64,000 nucleotides of DNA. Origin: JAHEDH01 sp963753285. Lineage in GTDB: Bacteria > Actinomycetota > Acidimicrobiia > Spongiisociales > ZC4RG35. The first letter of the stretch is position 1. Every line of letters begins with the position of its first letter. Positions 44,638-52,224 of this stretch are shown here, one piece after another. A program made the position numbers and the translations under genes. The notes beneath the pieces were generated by a model, which had not been told where the DNA came from, searched no databases, and was given only the letters and a program-made list of their open reading frames with translations. The DNA is taken from the NCBI GenBank assembly GCA_963753285.1, contig CAVWBT010000004.1, positions 1 through 64,000 of the forward strand, given 5' to 3'.

Positions 44638-44737
44638 AGGGAAAACCTACCGAACCGATCGACATGACGTCCGGGATTGCACGACACGATGGCACGCGTC
44701 CTGGGTATGTTGCTCTTCCAGGGCGAGGAGCTCAATA

Positions 44738-46456
44738 GTGGTTGCGGAACAGTCGGGCGAATTCGTTGCTCTCAATGCCGATGTCGTCGGATACAGCGCA
44801 CTGGTGGCCGACGATGTCGAGACCACCACTGCGGCACTGTCGCAATACCACGAAGTCGTCTCCTCGCAGGTGGAACGGAACGGTGGCACACTCGCCAACT
44901 TCGTCGGGGACGCCTTCATGGCGATCTTCGCCGAACCGATGGCCGCGCTGCGGACCGCCATCTCGATCTGCACGGCGGTCGAGAACCGCAACGCCGACAT
45001 GGCTTCCACCCGTCAGGTCCGCTTCCGAATGGGGATGGACATGGGTCACGTCACGTTCGCAGGAGGCAATCATCACGGGGACGCCCTCAACATCGCCGCT
45101 CGCATCCAGGCGATCGCACGCCCCGGCGGTCTTTCGGTGTCGGGTCGCGTGTACCGGGCCCTGGATGAGCCGGCACTCCGTTTCCGGTCGATCGGTCGTC
45201 AGTTGCTCAAGAACATCCCCGGTGAGGTGGATGTCTACGAGTTCACAGACCTTCCCAGTGACGGAGGGGCCGGGTCTGAATACAGATCACTCGAGTTGGA
45301 GGCGCCCACACTTGCCGTCCTGCCCAGTCACACCGAGATGGTGGATGACAACGTGCGCGCCGCGGTGGGCATGATCCGCAGTGATTTGATCCACAGCCTG
45401 TCCGCCATGCCGGATCTCCATCTGATCGATGCCCCGGATGAGCCCGACCAGCGACCCGATTCGGCCGCCAGGTACATGATCGAGACCGGCGTCCACCAGT
45501 TCGGTGACAGCGTTCGAGTCTTCGCCGTGCTGTTCGATGTGAGCACGATGAACGTCGTGAAGTCGCACAAATGGACCGCAAGGGTCAGCGAGCTGTTCGA
45601 CCTCTCGGAGCGGGTGGCGGCTGAGGTGACCCGCTCGGTCGAGGTCGAACTGGTGGTCGGGGAACCTGCCGGGATGTACGCCGAGCTCGAGGACCCCGAG
45701 GCGATCCAGAACATCTACCTCGGCTGGTACTACCTCAGGAACGAGACCAAGGAGGACTGGGGGAGGGCGATCCAGATGTTCGATCGGGTTGCGGCCACCC
45801 ACCCCGATCAGCCCTACGGTTTCGTCCTCGCCGGCTTCGCATACTGGCTTGGTACTGCCAACCAATGGGTGGCGGAACCTGGCAGCGCCCTGACGAAAGC
45901 CGAGGAGCTCGCCAGGAGGGGTGCCGAGGTCGGCGATCAGACGGGAATGGCCCAAGCCGTCCAGGCCGCCGTGTTGATGTCACGTGGTCAGGTCGACGAG
46001 GCGCTCGCCATGCTCGACGACCTCGTGATCGTACGCCCGACTTGCGACATCACATTCGGCCTGGAGGGCAGTGTTCGCCGCTATCTCGGTCAGTGGGAAC
46101 AGGCCGTGGAGTTGCTGGACAAGGCGATGCGGCTGACCGGTATCAACAAACCCTGGTATCCGACCGTGAAGGCGAGCTCACTCTTCCTCGGCAACCGCCT
46201 CGACGAGGCTGCCTCACTGGCCCAGGGTGTCCTCGACTACCAGCCGAACAACCTCGAGGCCCTGATGGTGCTCGCTGCCAGCCAGGTCGAGCTCGGCCTC
46301 GAGAGGCGGGCTCGAGCCACCGCAGATCTCATCAAACAACGCTTCCCGACGGTCGACGTCGAGAGGTGGCTCGACAGAACCCCGTACCAACGGCGTGAGA
46401 TCGTCGAGCGGTGGAAAGACGATCTGACGTCTGCGGGTGCCATTCCTCTGGGCTAG
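44738..46456 (+). CDS. Class III adenylate/guanylate cyclase with C-terminal TPR-like repeats
   Basis: This 572-residue protein has an N-terminal cyclase homology domain (~1-175). Metal aspartates are in NADVVGYSAL and FVGDAFMAIF, and the transition-state Asn/Arg in DALNIAARIQ. The usual substrate-specificity Lys before the second aspartate is Asn (LANFVGD). The middle resembles the TolB-N-like domain of TPR cyclases, and residues ~310-550 are helical repeats (EDWGRAIQMFDRVAA; DEALAMLDDLVIV). GTG 44738 has GGGCGAGGAG upstream. cAMP or cGMP made here could act on the cNMP-domain transporter at 5309-6898. Confidence 0.85.
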   Translation: MVAEQSGEFVALNADVVGYSALVADDVETTTAALSQYHEVVSSQVERNGGTLANFVGDAFMAIFAEPMAALRTAISICTAVENRNADMASTRQVRFRMGMDMGHVTFAGGNHHGDALNIAARIQAIARPGGLSVSGRVYRALDEPALRFRSIGRQLLKNIPGEVDVYEFTDLPSDGGAGSEYRSLELEAPTLAVLPSHTEMVDDNVRAAVGMIRSDLIHSLSAMPDLHLIDAPDEPDQRPDSAARYMIETGVHQFGDSVRVFAVLFDVSTMNVVKSHKWTARVSELFDLSERVAAEVTRSVEVELVVGEPAGMYAELEDPEAIQNIYLGWYYLRNETKEDWGRAIQMFDRVAATHPDQPYGFVLAGFAYWLGTANQWVAEPGSALTKAEELARRGAEVGDQTGMAQAVQAAVLMSRGQVDEALAMLDDLVIVRPTCDITFGLEGSVRRYLGQWEQAVELLDKAMRLTGINKPWYPTVKASSLFLGNRLDEAASLAQGVLDYQPNNLEALMVLAASQVELGLERRARATADLIKQRFPTVDVERWLDRTPYQRREIVERWKDDLTSAGAIPLG

Positions 46457-46463
46457 GCCGGGC

Positions 46464-46886
46464 TCATGACTTCGCCAGTGGCGAGAAGATGAGGATTTCG
46501 GTGCCGAACGGATCGGTGACCGGGCACAGGCGCACGGGCTCGTACATCAGACCGTCCCTGGGATGGGTTCCGGTCGCACCTGCGTCGATGAATGCTGCTT
46601 GCAGACGCTCGGCTTCGGCGGGTGTTGCGGCGACGATCGGGACCTCGACATTGGAGGGCGCCCCGTCGCCACCGGCGAGCAGGGTGAGCCACGTCGCCCC
46701 TAGTCGCCACCCGCGCGTTCCCGAACCCTCCACATACGCAGGAGGTCCGAGCACCCGCGTGTAGAACTCGACAGCCTCGGTGTACTCGGCGAAGTAGAGC
46801 GTGAGTCCCAGCGCACCATTGAGATCGAAGCGTGGATCGGGCGGAGGATCCGTGAAGTAGGCGTGGCGGTACGTGTTGAAGTCCAT
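46464..46886 (-). CDS. VOC/glyoxalase-like protein
   Basis: This 140-residue protein fits a single-module vicinal-oxygen-chelate fold: LGLTLYFAEYTEAVEFYTRVLG, then GWRLGATWLTLL, and a closing VTDPFGTEILIFSPL with a glutamate in the usual metal position. Only part of the typical metal set is evident, so catalysis or ligand binding is possible. It converges on the cyclase gene. Confidence 0.75.
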   Translation of the reverse strand: MDFNTYRHAYFTDPPPDPRFDLNGALGLTLYFAEYTEAVEFYTRVLGPPAYVEGSGTRGWRLGATWLTLLAGGDGAPSNVEVPIVAATPAEAERLQAAFIDAGATGTHPRDGLMYEPVRLCPVTDPFGTEILIFSPLAKS

Positions 46887-46991
46887 GCTCGGACCGTACT
46901 CCGATGAAGCAAGACCAACTCGGTGAAATGACGAGGGCCTCTGTCACTCGCCGGCGCGCTCGTCGACGCTGAGGAGGTCGAAGGGAGAGAC

Positions 46992-47465
46992 ATGGCAATC
47001 GTTGCGCACCGGCGTTTGGGTGGGACCGCCTGGAATCTGTGGCGAGGCTTCATCGGGATCTTCTACTTGGCGGCGGCGGCGTTCAACCTCACCTATACGT
47101 TGCCGAGAACCAACGAAACCGGTCTGCTGGAGGGCTACGCCGACGGCGCGTGGTTCGGATTCCTCGAGTCTTTCATGCGCGACGTCCTCATGCCAAACGA
47201 CACCCTGCTGATGGCGGGCGTCATCGTGTTCGAGATCGTCGTGGGCTGGGCGATCCTGAGCTCCGGAGACCGAGTCGATCTCGGCGTGATCGCGTCGCTG
47301 CTGTGGGTCATCGCAATCCTGCCGTTCCTGGCCTGGCCATACCTGCTGACCAACCTCGCACTCGTCATGATGCAAGGCGTTCTCCTGTTTCGCCGCTACG
47401 ACACGGCGATCTGGACACTCGTCGGAGATGCCCTCGGCGGCGGACGGCCGCACGCGATCCACTGA
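46992..47465 (+). CDS. Membrane protein, unknown (operon gene 1)
   Basis: This 157-residue protein has about four hydrophobic helices (FIGIFYLAAAAFNLTYTL, LLMAGVIVFEIVVGWAIL, IASLLWVIAILPFLAWPYLL). I do not recognise the family; a DoxX-like fold is one possibility. GGGAGAGAC precedes the ATG. It is separated from the next gene by 6 bases, and three such membrane genes follow one another. Confidence 0.65.
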   Translation: MAIVAHRRLGGTAWNLWRGFIGIFYLAAAAFNLTYTLPRTNETGLLEGYADGAWFGFLESFMRDVLMPNDTLLMAGVIVFEIVVGWAILSSGDRVDLGVIASLLWVIAILPFLAWPYLLTNLALVMMQGVLLFRRYDTAIWTLVGDALGGGRPHAIH

Positions 47466-47471
47466 TCCGCG

Positions 47472-47909
47472 ATGACGACACTGTGGGGCATCGTCGTCCT
47501 GGCACTTGCGCTGCTGGCGTGGGGAGGTCAGCTGGTCTCGTGGTTGGCGCCGGACACTGCGGTTCGGCTGTCTGTCATGGAGTCGGAGGACTCGGTCGAG
47601 CCGAGTTTCTACTCCGATGTGAAGGCTGAGGCGATGTGGGATTCACTCACCCTCTGGACGATGGTGGTGGCAGGAATCCTGCTGCTGGCCGGGAATCAGT
47701 GGTGGACGTACTTCGGTCTCGTCGGTGGCGGCATGTTCATCTATTTCGCTGGGCGCGGAATCGCCAGCCGTCGGTCGATCCAGCAGGCCGGCTTCTCGGT
47801 CGGTCAGCCGAAGACCGTCGCCCAGGCGTACGTGTTCTTGGCTCTGTGGGGATCGGTCGGGCTGATCACGGTGATCACCGCGATCACCTCGCTTCAAGCG
47901 GGAGGGTGA
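47472..47909 (+). CDS. Membrane protein, unknown (operon gene 2)
   Basis: This 145-residue protein has about four hydrophobic segments (LWGIVVLALALLAWGGQLVSW, LTLWTMVVAGILLLAG, YFGLVGGGMFIYFAGRG, VFLALWGSVGLITVITAI). There is no recognised family. It lies 6 bases after gene 1 and 3 bases before gene 3, so the three are probably made together and may form a complex. Confidence 0.65.
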   Translation: MTTLWGIVVLALALLAWGGQLVSWLAPDTAVRLSVMESEDSVEPSFYSDVKAEAMWDSLTLWTMVVAGILLLAGNQWWTYFGLVGGGMFIYFAGRGIASRRSIQQAGFSVGQPKTVAQAYVFLALWGSVGLITVITAITSLQAGG

Positions 47910-47912
47910 GAG

Positions 47913-48353
47913 ATGGAGGTCACCACCGCCACCTGGATCATCGCGATCACCGGCCTGGTCATCATCCTGCTGCTCGGCGGCCTGCAACTGGTCGCGCTGC
48001 TGCGACCGCGAGCCGCCTGGACGGTCGCCAACGTCTACGGAGGCACACCGGAGTCGACCGATCCGGTCGCCTACTTCGCGTTCAACCAGGGGTATGCCTG
48101 GGCAGACGCGCTGTTCTGGGCACCACTTCAGATCGCCGGGAGCATCGGGATGCTGATGGGCGCGCGGTGGGGCTTCGTGCTCGCGCTGGTGGCGTCGGTG
48201 CCGTTCTGGTACACGGCCATACCCATCTTCATCTGGGACCGGGACCTGAGATTCCGCCAGAACACGGTCTTCTACTGGCTTGTGATTTGGGGCATGTTCC
48301 CGGCGTACGGCGTGGTCGCCGGCGTGTACTGCGCGCTGCGCCTTCTCACGTAG
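47913..48353 (+). CDS. Membrane protein, unknown (operon gene 3)
   Basis: This 146-residue protein has about four hydrophobic segments (WIIAITGLVIILLLGGLQLVA, ADALFWAPLQIAGSIGML, FVLALVASVPFWYTAIPIFIW, FYWLVIWGMFPAYGVVAGVY). There is no recognised family. It completes the three-gene membrane operon. Confidence 0.65.
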   Translation: MEVTTATWIIAITGLVIILLLGGLQLVALLRPRAAWTVANVYGGTPESTDPVAYFAFNQGYAWADALFWAPLQIAGSIGMLMGARWGFVLALVASVPFWYTAIPIFIWDRDLRFRQNTVFYWLVIWGMFPAYGVVAGVYCALRLLT

Positions 48354-48477
48354 GCCGACTGGTGATGGGCATGCGCCCAGGTGCCTACCAGCGCTCTGCC
48401 TGACCGTGTGTCGAAATCGTCGCGGTTCGATCGTCGTAGGTCGAAGGGTCGAGCGGCGACCCGGAAGGAGAACGACA

Positions 48478-48792
48478 ATGGCGAACTATCTGTTCACGTA
48501 TCACGGCGGCGGCGTGCCGGAGACGGAAGAAGAGGGAGCGAAGATCATGGCCGCCTGGGAGGCGTGGATGGGCAGCCTCGGAGCTGCCATGGTGGATCCG
48601 GGCAATCCGGTCGGCCCGAGCGCCACGATCGCAGCCGACGGAACCACGGCCCCGAGCCACGGGGACGACACCGTCACCGGCTACAGCATCGTCAGCGCAG
48701 ACTCACTAGATGATGCGTTGGCCCTCGCAAAGGGTTGCCCCATCCGCGACGACGGTGGCTCCGTCGAGGTCGGCGAGATCGTCCCGATGTAG
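48478..48792 (+). CDS. YCII-related (DGPF-like) small protein
   Basis: This 104-residue protein has the ferredoxin-like pattern of YCII-related domains: MANYLFTYHGGG, EEEGAKIMAAWEAWMGSLG, then a histidine-containing SHGDDTVTGYSIV and DSLDDALALAKGCP. GGAAGGAGAACGACA precedes the ATG at 48478. In actinobacteria relatives are often encoded near ECF sigma factors, but none is adjacent here. The function is unknown. Confidence 0.85.
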   Translation: MANYLFTYHGGGVPETEEEGAKIMAAWEAWMGSLGAAMVDPGNPVGPSATIAADGTTAPSHGDDTVTGYSIVSADSLDDALALAKGCPIRDDGGSVEVGEIVPM

Positions 48793-48796
48793 AAGC

Positions 48797-48824
48797 AACC
48801 GGCCGGGCCGTCGCCCGGCCGGTT
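48797..48824 (+). terminator. Terminator after the YCII gene
   Basis: A perfect 11-bp stem (AACCGGCCGGG with CCCGGCCGGTT) with a 6-base loop lies 4 bases past the stop, between converging genes. It ends in TTCTG rather than a T-tract and probably serves both directions. Confidence 0.8.
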
Positions 48825-48862
48825 CTGCGCTGCTCCTCACCGCGGTGACCGGAAAGCCTTGA

Positions 48863-49843
48863 TCACCTCAGGTGGGGCAGCACTTCCTCGCCGAGCAGGT
48901 GGATCGAATCGATCCACCGCTCGTAGCTGAGCCGGAGGTCGAACACGAGGTGGTCGACGCCCACCTCCTCGAACTTCTTGGTCTGTTCCACCACCTGCTC
49001 GGGGGTGCCCGCAATCAGTGACCCTTCGATGTCTGCGGCTGTCTCGAAGGTGCCGGAGGGTGGCTTGACCCACCACTTGCCTCGCTGATTCGCCCATGCG
49101 AGGAGCCCGTCGAGGCTCGTGCCCGCCCAGGCCTCCTCCTCGGTCCTGGCGATCGTGGTGGGAGGGACCACCCCGACCGTCGGCATCGACCGGCCGTTTT
49201 CGGCGACGAGACCGGCCATCTGGGCGACGCGCTTCTCGATGGTCTTCAACGTGATGCGACCCGGCATCCAGCCGTCGCAGTATTCGGCGGCCCGGCGAGC
49301 CGACGCCGGTGTCGCCCCTCCGTACCAGAACGGGATCGGGCCGGCCGGCTTCGGGTAGACGGACACGTTCGAGAACTCGTAATGGTCGTCCTTGTAGTCG
49401 ACGTTGTCCTCGGCGAAGACCTTCTCGAAGATGCGGGCGTTCGACTCCACCAGTTCTGGTCGAAAGATGCCACCCATCCCGATCGCCTCGAACTCATGAT
49501 CGAACGTGCCTGCTCCCCACCCGCCGATGACCCGAGGGCCGACCATGTGGGTGAGGGATGCGAGCGTGAACGCGGTGATGAGCGGATGCCGGTACGGGAT
49601 GAGCGTGGCGGTGCCGAGGGTGATCCGCTCCGTGACCGCTCCGACCGCTGTGAGGACCGTCAGCGGCTCGTAGAAGTCGCGATGGGCGGATTCGAACTCG
49701 CCGTGCGGCTCGAACAGGAGATGGTCGCGAACCCATACCGAGTCGAAGTCGAGCTTCTCGGCGAGCTTCGAGCCCTCGAGGATGAGGTCGCTGCTGGCGT
49801 ACTCGCCGAAGTGGGGCAGCAGGAGTCCGAACTTCATGGCCAT
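48863..49843 (-). CDS. LLM-class (F420/FMN) oxidoreductase
   Basis: This 326-residue luciferase-like monooxygenase has KFGLLLPHFGEYAS at the N-terminus, DSVWVRDHLLFEP, ITLGTATLIPYRHP and AEYCDGWMPGR. These match F420-dependent or FMN-dependent flavin oxidoreductases common in actinobacteria. It lies 3 bases after the dihydroorotase-like gene and is probably in the same operon, suggesting ring or side-chain oxidation in the same pathway. Confidence 0.88.
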   Translation of the reverse strand: MAMKFGLLLPHFGEYASSDLILEGSKLAEKLDFDSVWVRDHLLFEPHGEFESAHRDFYEPLTVLTAVGAVTERITLGTATLIPYRHPLITAFTLASLTHMVGPRVIGGWGAGTFDHEFEAIGMGGIFRPELVESNARIFEKVFAEDNVDYKDDHYEFSNVSVYPKPAGPIPFWYGGATPASARRAAEYCDGWMPGRITLKTIEKRVAQMAGLVAENGRSMPTVGVVPPTTIARTEEEAWAGTSLDGLLAWANQRGKWWVKPPSGTFETAADIEGSLIAGTPEQVVEQTKKFEEVGVDHLVFDLRLSYERWIDSIHLLGEEVLPHLR

Positions 49844-49845
49844 GT

Positions 49846-51219
49846 CTATCGCTCCATCGTTGGGGTTGCGTGCTTTCCGTGTCCCGGCTCGCCGACGACC
49901 TCACCGTCGACCCAGACGTCGGTCCCGCGGACGAGGGTCCGGTCGACCGCGCCTTTGATCGTGCGTCCGTCGTACGGGGTCCATCCGATCTTCGAGAGGA
50001 CCGAGTCGTTGGTGATCGTCCATTCGCGTTCGGTGTCGATCAGGACGATGTCGGCATCCGAGCCGGGTGCGAGCGTTCCCTTGCGGTCGAGGCCGAACAC
50101 CCGGGCGGGCGCGGTCGCGACCAGGTCGACGAGACGCGGCAGGGACACCTTCCCTTGGTGCATGGCGTCGATCATGAGCGGCAGCTGATACTGGATGCCG
50201 GGTGTTCCGGTGTGGGCCGCCCAGGCGTCTGTCCAGCCGATCTCCTTCTCCTCCCGGGTGTGCGGGGCGTGGTCCGAAGAGAGCATGTCGACGATCCCCT
50301 CCTCCATCGCCGCCCAGACGGCCTCACGGTGATGGTCGGGCACGTAATAGGAGAGGACGTAGGAGCCCTGCTCGTCGATGTCCGACATCCGCCCCAAGAA
50401 GAGCGCCCAGTGGTTGACCTCACCAGTGACGTCGATCCCTTTGGCCCGCGCCTGGCGGAGCATCTCGATCTGCCTCGTGGTCTGGACGTGAACGATGTGG
50501 AGCTTGCACCCGGTGGCCTCGGCCAGGCGGATCAGCAGGGCGGTGGCGGTGTCCCAGATGATCCCGTCGCCGACTGCGAGTGTCTTCCCGTACGCCTGGG
50601 GGGAGCGGTCACCGGCCGCCCAGTAGGCCTGTTCGACGACATCCATGATCGCCTGGTCGTGGGGGTGGACCATGAGCCGCAGACCGGTCTCCGCCACCGC
50701 CTGCATGGCCTGGTAGAGGTCACCGTGGTCGTGAACGCCGATCGCCGCCGGGTGCGGATAGGAGCGCCCCGTGTCCACCACCATGTAGATCTTGTAGGCG
50801 GCGATGCCCCGCTCGGCCATCGGAGATATCTGGTCGAGGATCTTGGCGGCGGGGTTGTGGTTGTAGTCGACGATGCTCTTGGCCGCATAGAGGTCGAGGA
50901 CCGAGTCGAGGTCATCGGTGGTCATGGTGGGCGGATCGAGGTTGGGCATCCCGAAGATCGTCGTGTAACCGCCGGCGGCAGCCTGGCGGGTGCACGTGAT
51001 CAGGTCTTCCTTGTGGGTATAGCCGGGCTCGCGGGTGTGGACGTGCACGTCGACCCCGCCGGGGATGGCGATGCGTCCGGCCCCGTCGATGAGCTCGGCG
51101 TCGGAGGGACCGGTTCCCCGATTGACGAGACCGGCGATTCGCTCGCCGTCGATCACGATGTCGAGGGGGCGAAGCCGTCCTTCGACGAAGACGTCGGCTC
51201 CGGTGATGAGACGGGTCAT
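49846..51219 (-). CDS. Dihydroorotase/hydantoinase-type cyclic amidohydrolase
   Basis: This 457-residue amidohydrolase has the metal set of the type I cyclic amidohydrolases: DVHVHTREPGYTHKED, the carboxylated lysine in AAYKIYMV, histidines in MVHPHD and IVHVQT, and the catalytic aspartate in SSDHAPHTREE. The family covers dihydroorotase, allantoinase and hydantoinase. Its location among catabolic genes rather than pyrimidine-synthesis genes favours opening of a cyclic amide or imide. It overlaps the alpha/beta hydrolase by 4 bases. Confidence 0.87.
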   Translation of the reverse strand: MTRLITGADVFVEGRLRPLDIVIDGERIAGLVNRGTGPSDAELIDGAGRIAIPGGVDVHVHTREPGYTHKEDLITCTRQAAAGGYTTIFGMPNLDPPTMTTDDLDSVLDLYAAKSIVDYNHNPAAKILDQISPMAERGIAAYKIYMVVDTGRSYPHPAAIGVHDHGDLYQAMQAVAETGLRLMVHPHDQAIMDVVEQAYWAAGDRSPQAYGKTLAVGDGIIWDTATALLIRLAEATGCKLHIVHVQTTRQIEMLRQARAKGIDVTGEVNHWALFLGRMSDIDEQGSYVLSYYVPDHHREAVWAAMEEGIVDMLSSDHAPHTREEKEIGWTDAWAAHTGTPGIQYQLPLMIDAMHQGKVSLPRLVDLVATAPARVFGLDRKGTLAPGSDADIVLIDTEREWTITNDSVLSKIGWTPYDGRTIKGAVDRTLVRGTDVWVDGEVVGEPGHGKHATPTMER

Positions 51220-52145
51220 GGCTGCTCCTTGAGGGTCGTGATCCCCGCCGCGGTGTGTGATTCGACCGAGCGGGGCCCGAGGTGGGTGGTGAACCAGTCG
51301 ACGATTTCGGGGATGACGACGTCGCCGTGCTGTGCGTATGCGGCGTAGTGGGTGGTCTGGCGTTGCAGGATGAGTTTCTTCGGCTCCGGTGCCTTCTCGT
51401 AGAGGGCGACTGCGTGGTCGGTCGGCGTGGTGGCGTCGTCTTCGACGGCGATGATCATGAGGTTCTTGGCCCGGTGGGCGACGTCGATCGGCTTGTAGGC
51501 CATGACGGCGTAGGCGGCCGACAACGGGATCTCACTGGGGATCTTGGAGTCCACGTCGGCCTTGATCGACGTCTGGCGCCGCTCGGGGGTCGGCACCATG
51601 ATGTCCTCGCGTGGATGGATCAGTTCGCCCTCACCGGTCGTGACCCGCCTCCTCCGGTCCTGGTCGAGCCGGTCGAGGTACTCGTACCATTCGTACTCCC
51701 GGCGCATTCGCTTCAGCCAATCGGTCCCATCGGCCACCGGGACCTGCGAGACGGCGCACCGGATGCGGTCGTCGTGGGCGGACAGCAGAACGGCGTTCCC
51801 CCCTCCCGTTCCGCCCGACCCGAACGCTCCGATCCTGGTGTCGTCGATGTCGTCGAGGGTCGAGAGGTAGGTGACGGCGTTGACGAGGTCTTCGAGCTGC
51901 ATGGCCGGCGAGAGGGTCCCCCGATCTCCTTCGGAGTCTCCGAATCCGCGGTAGTCGAAGATGAGGACTGCGAACCCGGCGGCGGTGAGCGCCTCGTGAT
52001 ACGGCAGGTAGAGCTTGGCGTCTTTCAGCCCGAGCCATCCGGGCCCCTGGACGATTCCGGCGTACGGCCCGTCGCCGTCGGGGGTGCGCAGGATCCCGGC
52101 GATCCGGGTCCCCTCGGAGTAGAACTCGGCTGTCGATTCCCTCAT
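51216..52145 (-). CDS. Alpha/beta hydrolase
   Basis: This 309-residue protein has an alpha/beta-hydrolase core: GIVQGPGWLGLKDAKLYL (oxyanion region), AVLIFDYRGFGDSEGD, the nucleophile elbow near IGAFGSGGTGGG, and a late histidine in TTHYAAYAQH. The nucleophile is likely the serine in FGSGG. The FDYRGFGDSEGD segment suits dienelactone-hydrolase-like or acyl-peptidase-like members. I start at the ATG at 52145; the frame is open to 52172. It appears to be the first gene of the hydrolase-amidohydrolase-LLM operon. Confidence 0.82.
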   Translation of the reverse strand: MRESTAEFYSEGTRIAGILRTPDGDGPYAGIVQGPGWLGLKDAKLYLPYHEALTAAGFAVLIFDYRGFGDSEGDRGTLSPAMQLEDLVNAVTYLSTLDDIDDTRIGAFGSGGTGGGNAVLLSAHDDRIRCAVSQVPVADGTDWLKRMRREYEWYEYLDRLDQDRRRRVTTGEGELIHPREDIMVPTPERRQTSIKADVDSKIPSEIPLSAAYAVMAYKPIDVAHRAKNLMIIAVEDDATTPTDHAVALYEKAPEPKKLILQRQTTHYAAYAQHGDVVIPEIVDWFTTHLGPRSVESHTAAGITTLKEQP

Positions 52146-52161
52146 TGGGCCCTTTCTGCAT

Positions 52162-52173
52162 ATTGCATACAAT
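52162..52173. promoter_or_regulatory. GntR-like operator upstream of the hydrolase operon
   Basis: The sequence ATTGCATACAAT has ATTG/CAAT half-sites around a 4-base centre, the same outer half-sites as the VanR-type palindrome at 56753. It lies 17 bases from the hydrolase start at 52145. A FCD-GntR protein, perhaps one of the two at 61-62.7 kb, is a plausible ligand-responsive repressor. Confidence 0.45.
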
Positions 52174-52224
52174 TCTCAGGCCTCAAGATACCGCGGAACG
52201 GCACCAGATGGACAACCAAGCCGT

